From assembly GCA_937884485.1 (NCBI GenBank), contig CALGCG010000008.1:1-29800 (forward strand): a stretch of DNA of 29,800 nucleotides, written 5' to 3'. Shown in pieces: positions 23,267-29,800 of this stretch. The notes under the pieces are model-generated. The model searched no databases and had not been told where the DNA came from. It saw only the letters and a list, made by a program, of their open reading frames with translations. The translations under genes were made by a program, and so were the position numbers. Every line of letters starts with the position of its first letter. Position 1 is the stretch's first letter. Origin of the DNA: an uncultured Bacteroidales bacterium. Lineage in GTDB: Bacteria; Bacteroidota; Bacteroidia; Bacteroidales; P3.

Positions 23267-25327
23267 ATGGTTTACACAGACAAAGACAAACAATACCGCC
23301 GCTACACCGTCACCTCGGCGCTGCCCTACGCCAACGGTCCCGTGCACATCGGCCACCTGGCCGGCGTCTACGTGCCCGCCGACGTCTATGTGCGCTACCT
23401 CCGCGCCCAGGGCGAGGATGTGATGTTCATCGGCGGCAGCGACGAGCACGGCGTGCCCATCACCATCAAGGCCCGCAAGGAGGGCGTCACGCCGCAGGAC
23501 ATCGTCGACCGCTACCACAAGATTATCAAAGACAGCTTCGCCGAACTGGGCATCTCGTTCGACATCTACAGCCGTACCTCCAGCAAGGAGCACCACGAGA
23601 CCGCCGCCGCCTACTTCAAGAAACTCTACGAAGAGGGCAAGTTCGTCGAGAAGGTGTCGAAGCAATACTACGACGAAGAGGCCCAGCAGTTCCTGGCCGA
23701 CCGCTACATTACCGGCACCTGCCCCCATTGCGGCAACGAGCACGCCTACGGCGACCAGTGCGAAGCCTGCGGCACCAGCCTCAACGCCACCGACCTCATC
23801 AACCCCAAGAGCGCCCTCAGCGGCTCCAAGCCCGTGCTGAAGGACACCAAGCATTGGTTCCTCCCCCTGGACCAGGATGAACCCTGGCTGCGCGAGTGGA
23901 TACTTGAAGGCCATAAGGGCGACTGGAAGACCAACGTCTACGGCCAGTGCAAGTCGTGGATCGACGCCGGATTGCAGCCCCGCGCCGTCACACGCGACCT
24001 CGACTGGGGCGTCAAGGTGCCCGTCGAAGGTGCCGACGGCAAAGTGCTCTACGTATGGTTCGACGCCCCCATCGGCTACATCTCCTTCACCAAGCAGCTC
24101 AAGGGCGACGATTGGGAGAAATGGTGGAAAGACAAGGACACCAAGCTTGTGCACTTCATCGGCAAGGACAACATCGTCTTCCATTGCATCATCTTCCCCT
24201 CCATGCTCCACGCCGACGGCTCCTACATCCTGCCCGCCAACGTGCCCGCCAACGAGTTCCTCAACCTCGAGGGCGACAAAATCAGCACCTCGCGCAACTG
24301 GGCCGTCTGGCTGCACGAGTACCTGAAGGACTTCCCCGGCAAGCAGGACGTGCTCCGCTACACCCTCTGCTCCAACGCCCCGGAGACCAAGGATAACGAC
24401 TTTACCTGGAAGGACTTCCAACTCAAGAACAACTCCGAGCTGGTGGCCATCCTCGGCAACTTCGTCAACCGCACCCTCGTGCTGACGCACAAGTTCTACG
24501 GCGGCAAGGTGCCCGCCATGGGCAAACTGTCGGCCCAGGAGGAAGAGGTGGTCAAGGAGCTTGCCACCTTCCCCGAGCGCATCGGCCGCAGCATCGAGAC
24601 CTACCGCTTCCGCGAGGCCCTCGCCGAGATGATGAACCTGGCCCGCCTGGGCAATAAGTACCTCACCGACCGCGAGCCGTGGAAACTCGTCAAGACCGAC
24701 CCCGAGCTCACCGCCACGGTGATGAACCTCTCGCTGCAGATTTGCGCCAACCTGGCCATCCTCTGCGCCCCCTTCCTGCCCTTCACGGCCGACAAGATGC
24801 ACCGCATCATGAACCTCCCCGCCATGGGATGGAAGGATGCCGGACGTGCCGACCTGCTGCAGGAAGGCCACCAGATTGACCAGCCCGAGCTGCTCTTCGA
24901 GCAAATCGGCGACGAAACCATCCAGGCCCAGGTCGACAAGCTGCAGGCCACCAAGGCCCAGAACGAGCTCAACGCCTGGAAACCCGCCGAGGTCAAGTCC
25001 GCCGTCACCATCGACGACTTCGGCCGCATGGACATCCGCGTGGGCACCATCCTCGAGTGCACCAAGGTGCCTAAGGCCGACAAACTCCTCCAGTTCAAGC
25101 TCGAGGACGGCATGGGCACACGCACCATCGTCAGCGGCATCGCCAAGTTCTACCCCGAGCCCGAGAAACTGGTTGGCAAGCAGGTGTGCTTCATCGCCAA
25201 CTTCCCTCCGCGCAAGCTCAAAGGCGTCGAGAGCCAGGGCATGATCCTCAGCGCCGAGGACAAGGACGGCCGTCTGGTGCTCCTCACCCCCAGCGACATC
25301 GTCACCCCCGGTTGCCAGGTAGGCTGA
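23267..25327 (+). CDS. metG: Methionyl-tRNA synthetase
   Basis: A 686-residue class I synthetase that charges tRNA-Met. The Rossmann domain has HIGH at 27-30 (VHIGHLAG). A single four-cysteine zinc knuckle has C152, C155, C165 and C168 (CPHCGNEHAYGDQCEACG). The KMSKS loop is KISTS (338-342, EGDKISTSRNW), a variant I know from Bacteroidota enzymes. The anticodon-binding helical domain follows (about 375-540). The last 110 residues, from IDDFGRMDIRVGTILE, form the EMAP/Trbp111-like tRNA-binding domain, which also helps dimerisation. It is complete at both ends. No Shine-Dalgarno sequence is visible, because the repeat tract runs up to the start codon. A bidirectional terminator follows. Confidence 0.97.
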   Translation: MVYTDKDKQYRRYTVTSALPYANGPVHIGHLAGVYVPADVYVRYLRAQGEDVMFIGGSDEHGVPITIKARKEGVTPQDIVDRYHKIIKDSFAELGISFDIYSRTSSKEHHETAAAYFKKLYEEGKFVEKVSKQYYDEEAQQFLADRYITGTCPHCGNEHAYGDQCEACGTSLNATDLINPKSALSGSKPVLKDTKHWFLPLDQDEPWLREWILEGHKGDWKTNVYGQCKSWIDAGLQPRAVTRDLDWGVKVPVEGADGKVLYVWFDAPIGYISFTKQLKGDDWEKWWKDKDTKLVHFIGKDNIVFHCIIFPSMLHADGSYILPANVPANEFLNLEGDKISTSRNWAVWLHEYLKDFPGKQDVLRYTLCSNAPETKDNDFTWKDFQLKNNSELVAILGNFVNRTLVLTHKFYGGKVPAMGKLSAQEEEVVKELATFPERIGRSIETYRFREALAEMMNLARLGNKYLTDREPWKLVKTDPELTATVMNLSLQICANLAILCAPFLPFTADKMHRIMNLPAMGWKDAGRADLLQEGHQIDQPELLFEQIGDETIQAQVDKLQATKAQNELNAWKPAEVKSAVTIDDFGRMDIRVGTILECTKVPKADKLLQFKLEDGMGTRTIVSGIAKFYPEPEKLVGKQVCFIANFPPRKLKGVESQGMILSAEDKDGRLVLLTPSDIVTPGCQVG

Positions 25328-25340
25328 CCGTATACACTCC

Positions 25341-25383
25341 AAAAAAAGAGCGGACCGACATCACCGTCGGTCCGCTCTTTTTT
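25341..25383. terminator. Bidirectional rho-independent terminator between metG and the metal cassette
   Basis: A perfect 12-bp stem GAGCGGACCGAC (25348-25359) with 25366-25377 and a 6-nt loop, flanked by seven A on the left and six T on the right. It can end both metG (plus) and the convergent HMA gene (minus), whose stop lies 8 nt away. Confidence 0.93.
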
Positions 25384-25390
25384 CGTTTCC

Positions 25391-25723
25391 TCACTTCTTC
25401 TCGCTTTTGGGCTTCTCTTTCTTTTTGTCTTTGTCCTTCGGATTGTCGCTGACCACCTTGGTGTCGTAGCCAATCTTCTTCATGGCCGCCTGGATGTTCT
25501 CCTTGGTGGTTTTACGGCCGTCGTAGGTCACCGTGACGGTCTGCTCCTCGACGCTGGTCTCGATCTTGACAATGCCCTTCTCGAAACGCAGGTTCTTCTT
25601 GATTTTGTTTTCGCACTTCTCGCAGTGCATCTGCGGCGTGGGCGTCATCACCAGCACCCGCAGCTCCTTGCCGCCGAGCATCAGCAGCAGGCTGGACAAC
25701 AGGATTAAAAGTGTCTGTTTCAT
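25391..25723 (-). CDS. Secreted or periplasmic heavy-metal-associated (HMA) domain protein
   Basis: A 110-residue protein with an N-terminal hydrophobic signal (MKQTLLILLSSLLLMLGG, no clear lipobox). One HMA domain of ferredoxin-like fold follows. The metal site is MHCEKC (C34 and C37), then helix ENKIKKNLRFEKGIVKIE, strand EEQTVTVTYDGRKTT and helix KENIQAAMKKIGYDTKVV. It ends in a lysine- and aspartate-rich tail (DNPKDKDKKKEKPKSEKK). HMA domains of this kind bind Cu(I) or similar soft metals and pass them between partners. It starts 11 nt after the TonB-dependent receptor stop on the same strand, so the two are almost certainly co-transcribed. I infer a periplasmic metal carrier serving the receptor. 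Confidence 0.85.
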   Translation of the reverse strand: MKQTLLILLSSLLLMLGGKELRVLVMTPTPQMHCEKCENKIKKNLRFEKGIVKIETSVEEQTVTVTYDGRKTTKENIQAAMKKIGYDTKVVSDNPKDKDKKKEKPKSEKK

Positions 25724-25734
25724 ATCTTTCTTTT

Positions 25735-27750
25735 TTATAGTTTACCAATATTCATTCGCAGTCCGGCGTATGCCATGATGCCGTGCACGGGGCCCCAGAC
25801 CAGCGTCGGGTCGAAGGCGGAGGACCAGGGGTTGGCGGCACCGATGACGGGGTCGGGCTGGCGGTAGTTTGTCAGGTTCTCGCCGCCGACGTAAAGGGAG
25901 AAGTGGCGGAACTCGCGCGTTACCTGCAGGTTCAGCTGCGGATAGGCAGGGAAATCGTGGCTTGCCACCAGCGTGCCGTCGGCGCCGACGTATTCCGGCA
26001 CCCTTCCGGGGCCATTGAGCTGTAGCGTGAGGTCCACCTGCCACAGGGACATCATGGGCTTCCAACTGAGCGTCAGGAGGCCCTTGTAGCGGCTCTGGAG
26101 GGGTTTCTCCATCAGCTCGACGCCATAGGTGCAGCGCACGTAGTTGTATCGGAAGGCCGCCAGGACGTTCAGCTCCTCGACGATGTCGCAACTGGCGTCG
26201 ACCTGCAGCGTGGAGGAGAAGGAACGGCCGTCGAGGTCGGCGATGGTGATGCGCGAGGGGTCGCTGTCGTAGTCCACCACGGCCTGGTGCTGGAACTCGG
26301 TGTGGTAGAACTCGGCGTTGACCAGCACATTGCGGTCGCCGGCGGGAATGGTGAAGGCACCGCTGAGGCCGCTGTTCCACGCCTGCTCCTGTATGGGGTC
26401 GGAGGCGGTGTTCAGCGTGCGCCCCGAGGTGATGAGGTAGTGGTGCTCGGCCAGGGGGTAGGTGGTGCGGTAGCCCTTGCCCACGGAGCCGCGGAAGGTC
26501 ACCCAGTCGTTCACCATCCATTTCAAGTGCAGCCGCGGCGTGGCGAAGGTGCCGAAGAGGCTGCTGCGGTCGGCGCGCAGGCCCGCCATGGCGGTGAAGT
26601 GGTAGGTGGGCTTGAAGGTATACTGCACGTAGGCTCCGGGGGTGATTTCCTCTGTCGGGAGGGCCAGGAGGAAGGAGGAAAGCGTCTCTTCTGTCTTGTC
26701 GGCGTTGAGGCTGAGGCCAGCCGAGAGGCTGTGTATGTCGTCGAAGTCGTGCTCCAGTATCAGCTGCGACGTCAGGGCGGTGTGCTTGTTGACGTAGCGC
26801 TGCGAGGGCCGCGAGGCATCCTCGGGGTGGTCGGTGTTGCCGAAGGCGCCGTCGAGGTTGTGGTGGGAGAGGGTGGCCATGAGGGCCAGGTTTGTGTTGT
26901 GCTCGTGGTCGAGCAGGAAAGCATGCTTCATGTAGGCCTCGTAGCGGCGGCTGTCCACCAGGGCGCGGTAGGGCACGTCGGCGGCCGAAAGGAGCTGGCC
27001 GCCCTCGCGGCTCTCGTCCACCAGCCCCACGCCGGCATGCATAATGTAGCGTCCGTTGACGTATTTCCATCGGTTCTGTAGGTTCAGCTGGCGCACGGAC
27101 GGGGCGTCGTGCCAGCCGTCGCCGTCGGCATCGTGGTGGGCGAAGTCCTGCTCGTAGTGCGCCAGCAGCTCGGTGCTGAGGTGATGGTTCAGGTGCAGGT
27201 TGGCCACCAGGTTGCCCTCGGCCTTCAGGCGGCTGTCGCCGTAGAGGTTCAGCGACAGGCCCTGCTCGTCCTCGGGCTTGAGGTACTCGACGTTGATCTG
27301 CCCCGTGAGGCTCTGGAACCCCTGCTTGACGCTCGAGGTGCCCTTGCTCACGGCGATGCTCTTCATCCACGCTCCGGGCACATAGCCCAGCAGGTAGGGC
27401 TGCGCGGCACCCCCGGCCATGGGCAGCCCCTCGACGAGCATCTGCACATACTGGCCACTGAGGCCCAACAGCTTGATTTGGCGTGCGCCCACGGCGGCAT
27501 CGTTGTAGTTGACGTCCACCGACGGGTTGGCTACAAAACTCTCGCCGAGGTTGCAGCAGGCGGCGCGGAACAGCTCGCCCTGCCCAATTTCGATTCCGCC
27601 CACGGCGCCGCCCATGCGCGACACTCCCTCCGCCCGTGTGGCTCCCACCGAAACCGCCTCCAGTGTGTGGCTGCGGGTCATGGTGTCGATTTGCTGCGCT
27701 TGGACCATGCCGGTAGCAGCAAACAGAAATAATATTATATTTTTTTTCAT
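25735..27750 (-). CDS. TonB-dependent outer-membrane receptor, probably for copper or another metal
   Basis: A 671-residue protein with signal peptide MKKNIILFLFAATGMVQAQ. The TonB-box-like LEAVSVGAT is near 30-38, and the plug domain runs about 40-155 (ESFVANPSVDVNYNDAAVGARQIKLLGLSG, SVKQGFQSLTGQINVEY). A 22-strand-type barrel continues to the terminal LRMNIGKL. It lacks the carboxypeptidase-like N-terminal extension and any SusD partner, so a glycan role is unlikely. The AACCNLGESF motif (C65, C66) and the close C-terminus WGPVHGIMAYAGLRMNIG resemble receptors I know to sit next to HMA proteins in Bacteroidota. A His/Asp-rich loop HHDADGDGWHD (205-215) could bind metal or calcium. Its neighbours, a HYC_CC_PP-like protein 83 nt upstream and an HMA protein 11 nt downstream, point to copper or related metal handling. 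The substrate itself is inferred. Confidence 0.85.
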   Translation of the reverse strand: MKKNIILFLFAATGMVQAQQIDTMTRSHTLEAVSVGATRAEGVSRMGGAVGGIEIGQGELFRAACCNLGESFVANPSVDVNYNDAAVGARQIKLLGLSGQYVQMLVEGLPMAGGAAQPYLLGYVPGAWMKSIAVSKGTSSVKQGFQSLTGQINVEYLKPEDEQGLSLNLYGDSRLKAEGNLVANLHLNHHLSTELLAHYEQDFAHHDADGDGWHDAPSVRQLNLQNRWKYVNGRYIMHAGVGLVDESREGGQLLSAADVPYRALVDSRRYEAYMKHAFLLDHEHNTNLALMATLSHHNLDGAFGNTDHPEDASRPSQRYVNKHTALTSQLILEHDFDDIHSLSAGLSLNADKTEETLSSFLLALPTEEITPGAYVQYTFKPTYHFTAMAGLRADRSSLFGTFATPRLHLKWMVNDWVTFRGSVGKGYRTTYPLAEHHYLITSGRTLNTASDPIQEQAWNSGLSGAFTIPAGDRNVLVNAEFYHTEFQHQAVVDYDSDPSRITIADLDGRSFSSTLQVDASCDIVEELNVLAAFRYNYVRCTYGVELMEKPLQSRYKGLLTLSWKPMMSLWQVDLTLQLNGPGRVPEYVGADGTLVASHDFPAYPQLNLQVTREFRHFSLYVGGENLTNYRQPDPVIGAANPWSSAFDPTLVWGPVHGIMAYAGLRMNIGKL

Positions 27751-27833
27751 TTGTATTATTGCGCTTGTTTATGTGAAACCAATATCATCCTTGAGGCACC
27801 GACGGCCGGGCCTCGACAAAAGGAAGCCTGGAA

Positions 27834-28184
27834 TCAGACGCGCAATACGCAGGAGACGGGTTTTCTGCCGGGAGGACTGCTGTGGGGTGGCATCTGCGTC
27901 ATCGGGCAGCGGAAGGTTTGCGGAGCCGCCATCACAGGATTGGCAACGGGCACGGCCCCTTGCGGCATCACAATGTGGGTGTCGGCAATCAGGTAGTTGC
28001 CGCTGAATTGATGGACGGAGATGTCCATGCAGCCGCTCTCCGAGGGGCAGCAATCGTCCGGCAGGGGCAACACTACAGACGTCCGGCCTGTGCAAGAACA
28101 GGTCTCCATCATCACCCCACAGTGGCTTAACACAAATAGTATCAGCACACTGGAGACACACAGACTATGTAGCATTCGTCCCAT
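27834..28184 (-). CDS. Small Cys-rich HYC_CC_PP-like protein
   Basis: A 116-residue protein with a hydrophobic N-terminus (MLHSLCVSSVLILFVLS) acting as signal or anchor. Then come HCG (21-23, in place of HYC-G), C29, C31, the pair C45-C46 and C52, a PP pair at 99-100 and the C-terminus KPVSCVLRV. The order His-Cys, Cys-Cys, Pro-Pro and a final CVxRx is what I know from the HYC_CC_PP family of Bacteroidota, whose genes often sit beside TonB receptors and HMA proteins. Its biochemical role is not established; metal binding by the cysteines is inferred. The start at 28184 is 9 nt downstream of a TAnnTTTG box; an ATG 9 nt further in is the alternative. It is the first gene of the three-gene minus-strand cassette. 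Confidence 0.72.
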   Translation of the reverse strand: MGRMLHSLCVSSVLILFVLSHCGVMMETCSCTGRTSVVLPLPDDCCPSESGCMDISVHQFSGNYLIADTHIVMPQGAVPVANPVMAAPQTFRCPMTQMPPHSSPPGRKPVSCVLRV

Positions 28185-28193
28185 TTCAATCGG

Positions 28194-28201
28194 CAAAGAT
28201 A
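28194..28201 (-). promoter_or_regulatory. TAnnTTTG promoter box of the metal cassette
   Basis: On the minus strand TATCTTTG is a perfect Bacteroidota -7 element. No clear TTTG lies 19-21 nt upstream. The box ends 9 nt before the first ATG, so the transcript would be nearly leaderless or would use the second ATG. Confidence 0.6.
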
Positions 28202-28246
28202 CGAAAAAAAACTCAATCCCGCCTCTTTTTTTTAAAATCGCACCCT

Positions 28247-28314
28247 CTTCCATCCCCCTCCAAGACCCACCAAAGCTTTGGTAGATATCGGGTGGGTGTT
28301 TGAGGGGGGTGGAA
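28247..28314. repeat. Imperfect inverted repeat in the divergent intergenic region
   Basis: The left arm (28247-28271, CTTCCATCCCCCTCCA...ACC) is broadly complementary to 28290-28314 (GGGTGGGTGTTTGAGGGG...). A perfect 14-bp palindrome ACCAAAGCTTTGGT lies at 28269-28282. It sits between the two divergent promoter boxes. Confidence 0.65.
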
Positions 28315-28371
28315 AAGGGGGGTGGGGGAAAAATATTTTGCATTGGGGGAAATTTCCTCGGAAAAAGGTTG

Positions 28372-28379
28372 TACTTTTG
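28372..28379 (+). promoter_or_regulatory. TAnnTTTG promoter box of the Ser/Arg-rich secreted protein
   Basis: TACTTTTG matches the Bacteroidota -7 element. A TTTG at 28337-28340 is too far upstream for the usual 19-21 nt spacing. The leader would be about 45 nt and contains a good ribosome site AAAGGAG (28415-28421), 7 nt before the ATG. Confidence 0.6.
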
Positions 28380-28428
28380 CATTTGAAAAGAAACGCAGAA
28401 AAAAAACCTAAAAGAAAGGAGTAACAAT

Positions 28429-29547
28429 ATGAAGACCACAAAGTTGATTGCCCTGGCAATGGTAGCCCTGACGCTGAGTTTCACCCCGGCTATGGCGCAG
28501 AGAGGCGGCGGTGGCGGCCGCAGCGGTGGCGGACACAGTTCGTCGTCGGTGAGCCGTTCGTCGAGCCCGAGCTCCAGCCGCAGCTCTTTCAGCGGTTCCA
28601 GCAGCAGCCGCAGTTCCTACAGCAGTCCGAGCCGCAGCAGCTCCAGCAGCAGTCGCAGTTCCTACAGCAGCCCGAGCCGCAGCAGCTCCTCGCGCTCCTA
28701 TGGCACCCCGAGCCGCAGCTCCTCCAACTCCGTACGCAGCACGTTCGACAGGAGTTCGCGCTCTGGCAGCAGCGCCGCCACGCGCAGCGACCACCGTGAG
28801 CCCATGACCCGCACGGGTATCGGCAGCGCCTCGCGCAGCACCTCTGACAACAGCAGTGTGCGCACCCGTGGCAGCCACTCCGACGTCCGCAGCAGCGTCG
28901 GCACCCGCGGAGGCACCTCTTCCCGCAGTGCCGCCACGCGCAGCAACACCACGCGCAACAACGCCACCCGTAGCGGTGCCGCCGTCCGCGGCTCCCGTCC
29001 CGGCAGCGCCCCCTCGGGTGTGCGCCCCAACAGCCGCCCCGGTTCCCGCAGCGTCGGCTATGCCCGCCCCGGCCGCCCCGGCCCCCTGCCTCCCAGCAGC
29101 CGTCCCATCCGCCCTGCCCCCTACTTCTACCACCCCTGGCACGGCTATGTGGTGCACTGCCACCCCGTCTACTGGGATCCCCTGCCCCTGCGCCCCTGGT
29201 ACTGGCCCGGATTCTGGCACTACTGCAACAGCTACTGGTACGACTACCATGTCACCGACGTCGTCGTGGTGCGCCAGTACGTCCAGGATACCTACAACGT
29301 CGACATGATCACCTACGGCATCAGCGGCGACATCATGTATGCCATCGTCCGCGACGGCGGCGAGACCTACCTGCAGGTCTACGACAAGGACGACCACCTC
29401 ATCGCCGAGCAGAAGATCCACCGCAAATACTGCAACCTTGTCATCGACGCCGAGAGCGGCGGATGCTGGATCAGCAAGAAGCACGACAAAGACCCCCTGC
29501 TCTTCCTCTGGTCCGACGGACAACTCCTCATCTACGAGGCCGATTGA
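28429..29547 (+). CDS. Secreted Ser/Arg-rich low-complexity protein with aromatic-rich C-terminal domain
   Basis: A 372-residue protein with signal peptide MKTTKLIALAMVALTLSFTPAMA. A Gly-rich start (QRGGGGGRSGGG) leads into about 190 residues of Ser/Arg low complexity (SYSSPSRSSSSSSR-type repeats, then Thr/Arg/Ala, then Pro/Arg). The C-terminal 150 residues are a separate, probably folded part. It opens with an aromatic and histidine-rich segment (YFYHPWHGYVVHCHPVYWDP, PWYWPGFWHYCNSYWY) and continues with a mixed beta domain (DIMYAIVRDGGETYLQVYDKDDHLIAEQ) containing C343 and C356-type cysteines. I do not recognise a named family. Similar Ser/Arg-rich exported proteins occur in Bacteroidales as uncharacterised proteins. 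Start and ribosome site are clear, and a terminator follows, so it is a single-gene unit. Confidence 0.8.
   Translation: MKTTKLIALAMVALTLSFTPAMAQRGGGGGRSGGGHSSSSVSRSSSPSSSRSSFSGSSSSRSSYSSPSRSSSSSSRSSYSSPSRSSSSRSYGTPSRSSSNSVRSTFDRSSRSGSSAATRSDHREPMTRTGIGSASRSTSDNSSVRTRGSHSDVRSSVGTRGGTSSRSAATRSNTTRNNATRSGAAVRGSRPGSAPSGVRPNSRPGSRSVGYARPGRPGPLPPSSRPIRPAPYFYHPWHGYVVHCHPVYWDPLPLRPWYWPGFWHYCNSYWYDYHVTDVVVVRQYVQDTYNVDMITYGISGDIMYAIVRDGGETYLQVYDKDDHLIAEQKIHRKYCNLVIDAESGGCWISKKHDKDPLLFLWSDGQLLIYEAD
28609..28698 (+). repeat. 45-bp tandem repeat in the Ser/Arg region
   Basis: CGCAGTTCCTACAGCAG starts at 28609 and again at 28654, giving a 45-bp period (15 codons, RSSYSSPSRSSSSSS) present about twice. It suggests growth of the low-complexity region by slippage or unequal exchange. 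Confidence 0.75.
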
Positions 29548-29566
29548 CATCGCGGCTCCAAACCAC

Positions 29567-29602
29567 AAAATCCCTGCATGCCTGCATGCGGGGATTTTTT
29601 TT
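29567..29602 (+). terminator. Rho-independent terminator after the Ser/Arg-rich gene
   Basis: The stem AATCCCTGCATG (29569-29580) pairs with 29585-29596 through one G-T wobble, with the loop CCTG, followed by eight T. It starts 20 nt after the stop codon. Confidence 0.88.
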
Positions 29603-29705
29603 CTGACTGCGTCTCCCCTTCGGCCGTGTCGCCGCAGAAGGACATGCCGTCTCCCCCGGCATCCTGCCCGCGTGAAACTGGTATCCGGTTCGTATCCGGT
29701 TCGCC

Positions 29706-29800
29706 CCCTCTTCGCCCCTTCCTATATACTTCTTATATCGTTCTCATATAGTTCTTATATACTGTATATAGGAACTATATAAGAACTATATGAGAACGAT
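29706..29800. repeat. Second copy of the 11-bp-unit palindrome, cut by the window edge
   Basis: CCCTCTTCGCCCCTT (29706-29720) is identical to 6181-6195. The 33 bases at 29730-29762 are identical to 6216-6248. The inverted 11-bp units (TATATAAGAAC, TATATGAGAAC, GAT...) follow up to the last base. A short direct repeat GTATCCGGTTC occurs twice just before it (about 29680-29702). Confidence 0.85.

Noticed and set aside
24278..24292. Non-standard KMSKS loop (KISTS) in MetG as a possible defect
   Set aside because: This variant is common in MetRS of Bacteroidota as far as I know, and every other motif is intact.
23237..25342. A 701-codon minus-strand open frame opposite metG
   Set aside because: It mirrors metG codon for codon, with Val/Gly/Leu-rich composition typical of an antisense shadow in GC-rich DNA. 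metG is unmistakable.
25735..27750. SusC-type glycan receptor
   Set aside because: The N-terminal carboxypeptidase-like extension is missing, the protein is short at 671 aa, and there is no susD neighbour.
28408..29568. A 386-codon minus-strand frame opposite the Ser/Arg-rich gene
   Set aside because: Its Ala/Gly-rich translation is the complement of Ser/Arg codons. Promoter, ribosome site, signal peptide and terminator all support the plus strand.

Overview
The window looks like the chromosome of a GC-rich, probably uncultured, member of the Bacteroidales (phylum Bacteroidota). Several independent signs agree. Two giant secreted proteins carry type IX secretion sorting tails, one of type A and one of the gliding-motility (type B) form. 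One divergent promoter matches the Bacteroidota pattern TTTG / TAnnTTTG, and two others show the TAnnTTTG box. The window also has a DUF5606-like protein, a HYC_CC_PP-like protein, a TonB-dependent receptor and a short hibernation factor downstream of a Xer recombinase. No rRNA, tRNA, CRISPR array, transposase or phage gene was found.

Layout. Positions 1-6138 hold the 3' part of a giant modular surface protein that begins before the window. It is followed by a 171-bp AT-rich palindrome made of 11-bp units. On the minus strand, xer and hpf (7648 to 6426) form a two-gene unit with a recognisable promoter and terminator. Divergent from them, a phosphohexomutase, recR and a GH3 lipoprotein (7772-11297) are tightly packed on the plus strand, with a 5-nt gap and then an ATGA overlap. 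A second giant secreted protein of 2765 aa fills 11523-19820 and ends at a strong terminator. Then come pyrK, pyrD and a BadF-type sugar-kinase-like ATPase (20002-22694), a DUF5606-like gene and metG (23267-25327). A bidirectional terminator separates metG from a convergent minus-strand cassette: HYC_CC_PP-like protein, TonB-dependent receptor and HMA-domain protein (28184 to 25391). The cassette is probably for uptake or handling of copper or another heavy metal. The window ends with a secreted Ser/Arg-rich protein (28429-29547), its terminator, and a second copy of the 11-bp-unit palindrome that runs off the edge.

How the genes fit together. Most genes are housekeeping: pyrimidine synthesis, recombination repair, chromosome dimer resolution, ribosome hibernation and translation. 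They are interleaved with envelope genes: two T9SS cargo giants, one lipoprotein glycosidase, one outer-membrane receptor cassette and one low-complexity secreted protein. The least explained material is the repeat DNA. It comprises (i) the dispersed 11-bp-unit palindrome, (ii) a 147-bp nested palindrome upstream of pyrD with a partial copy upstream of pyrK, and (iii) short tandem tracts of 7-bp or 8-bp units, four of them lying in frame inside genes. One of those tracts sits inside a repeated protein module, so the sister modules serve as an internal control for what it did to the protein.
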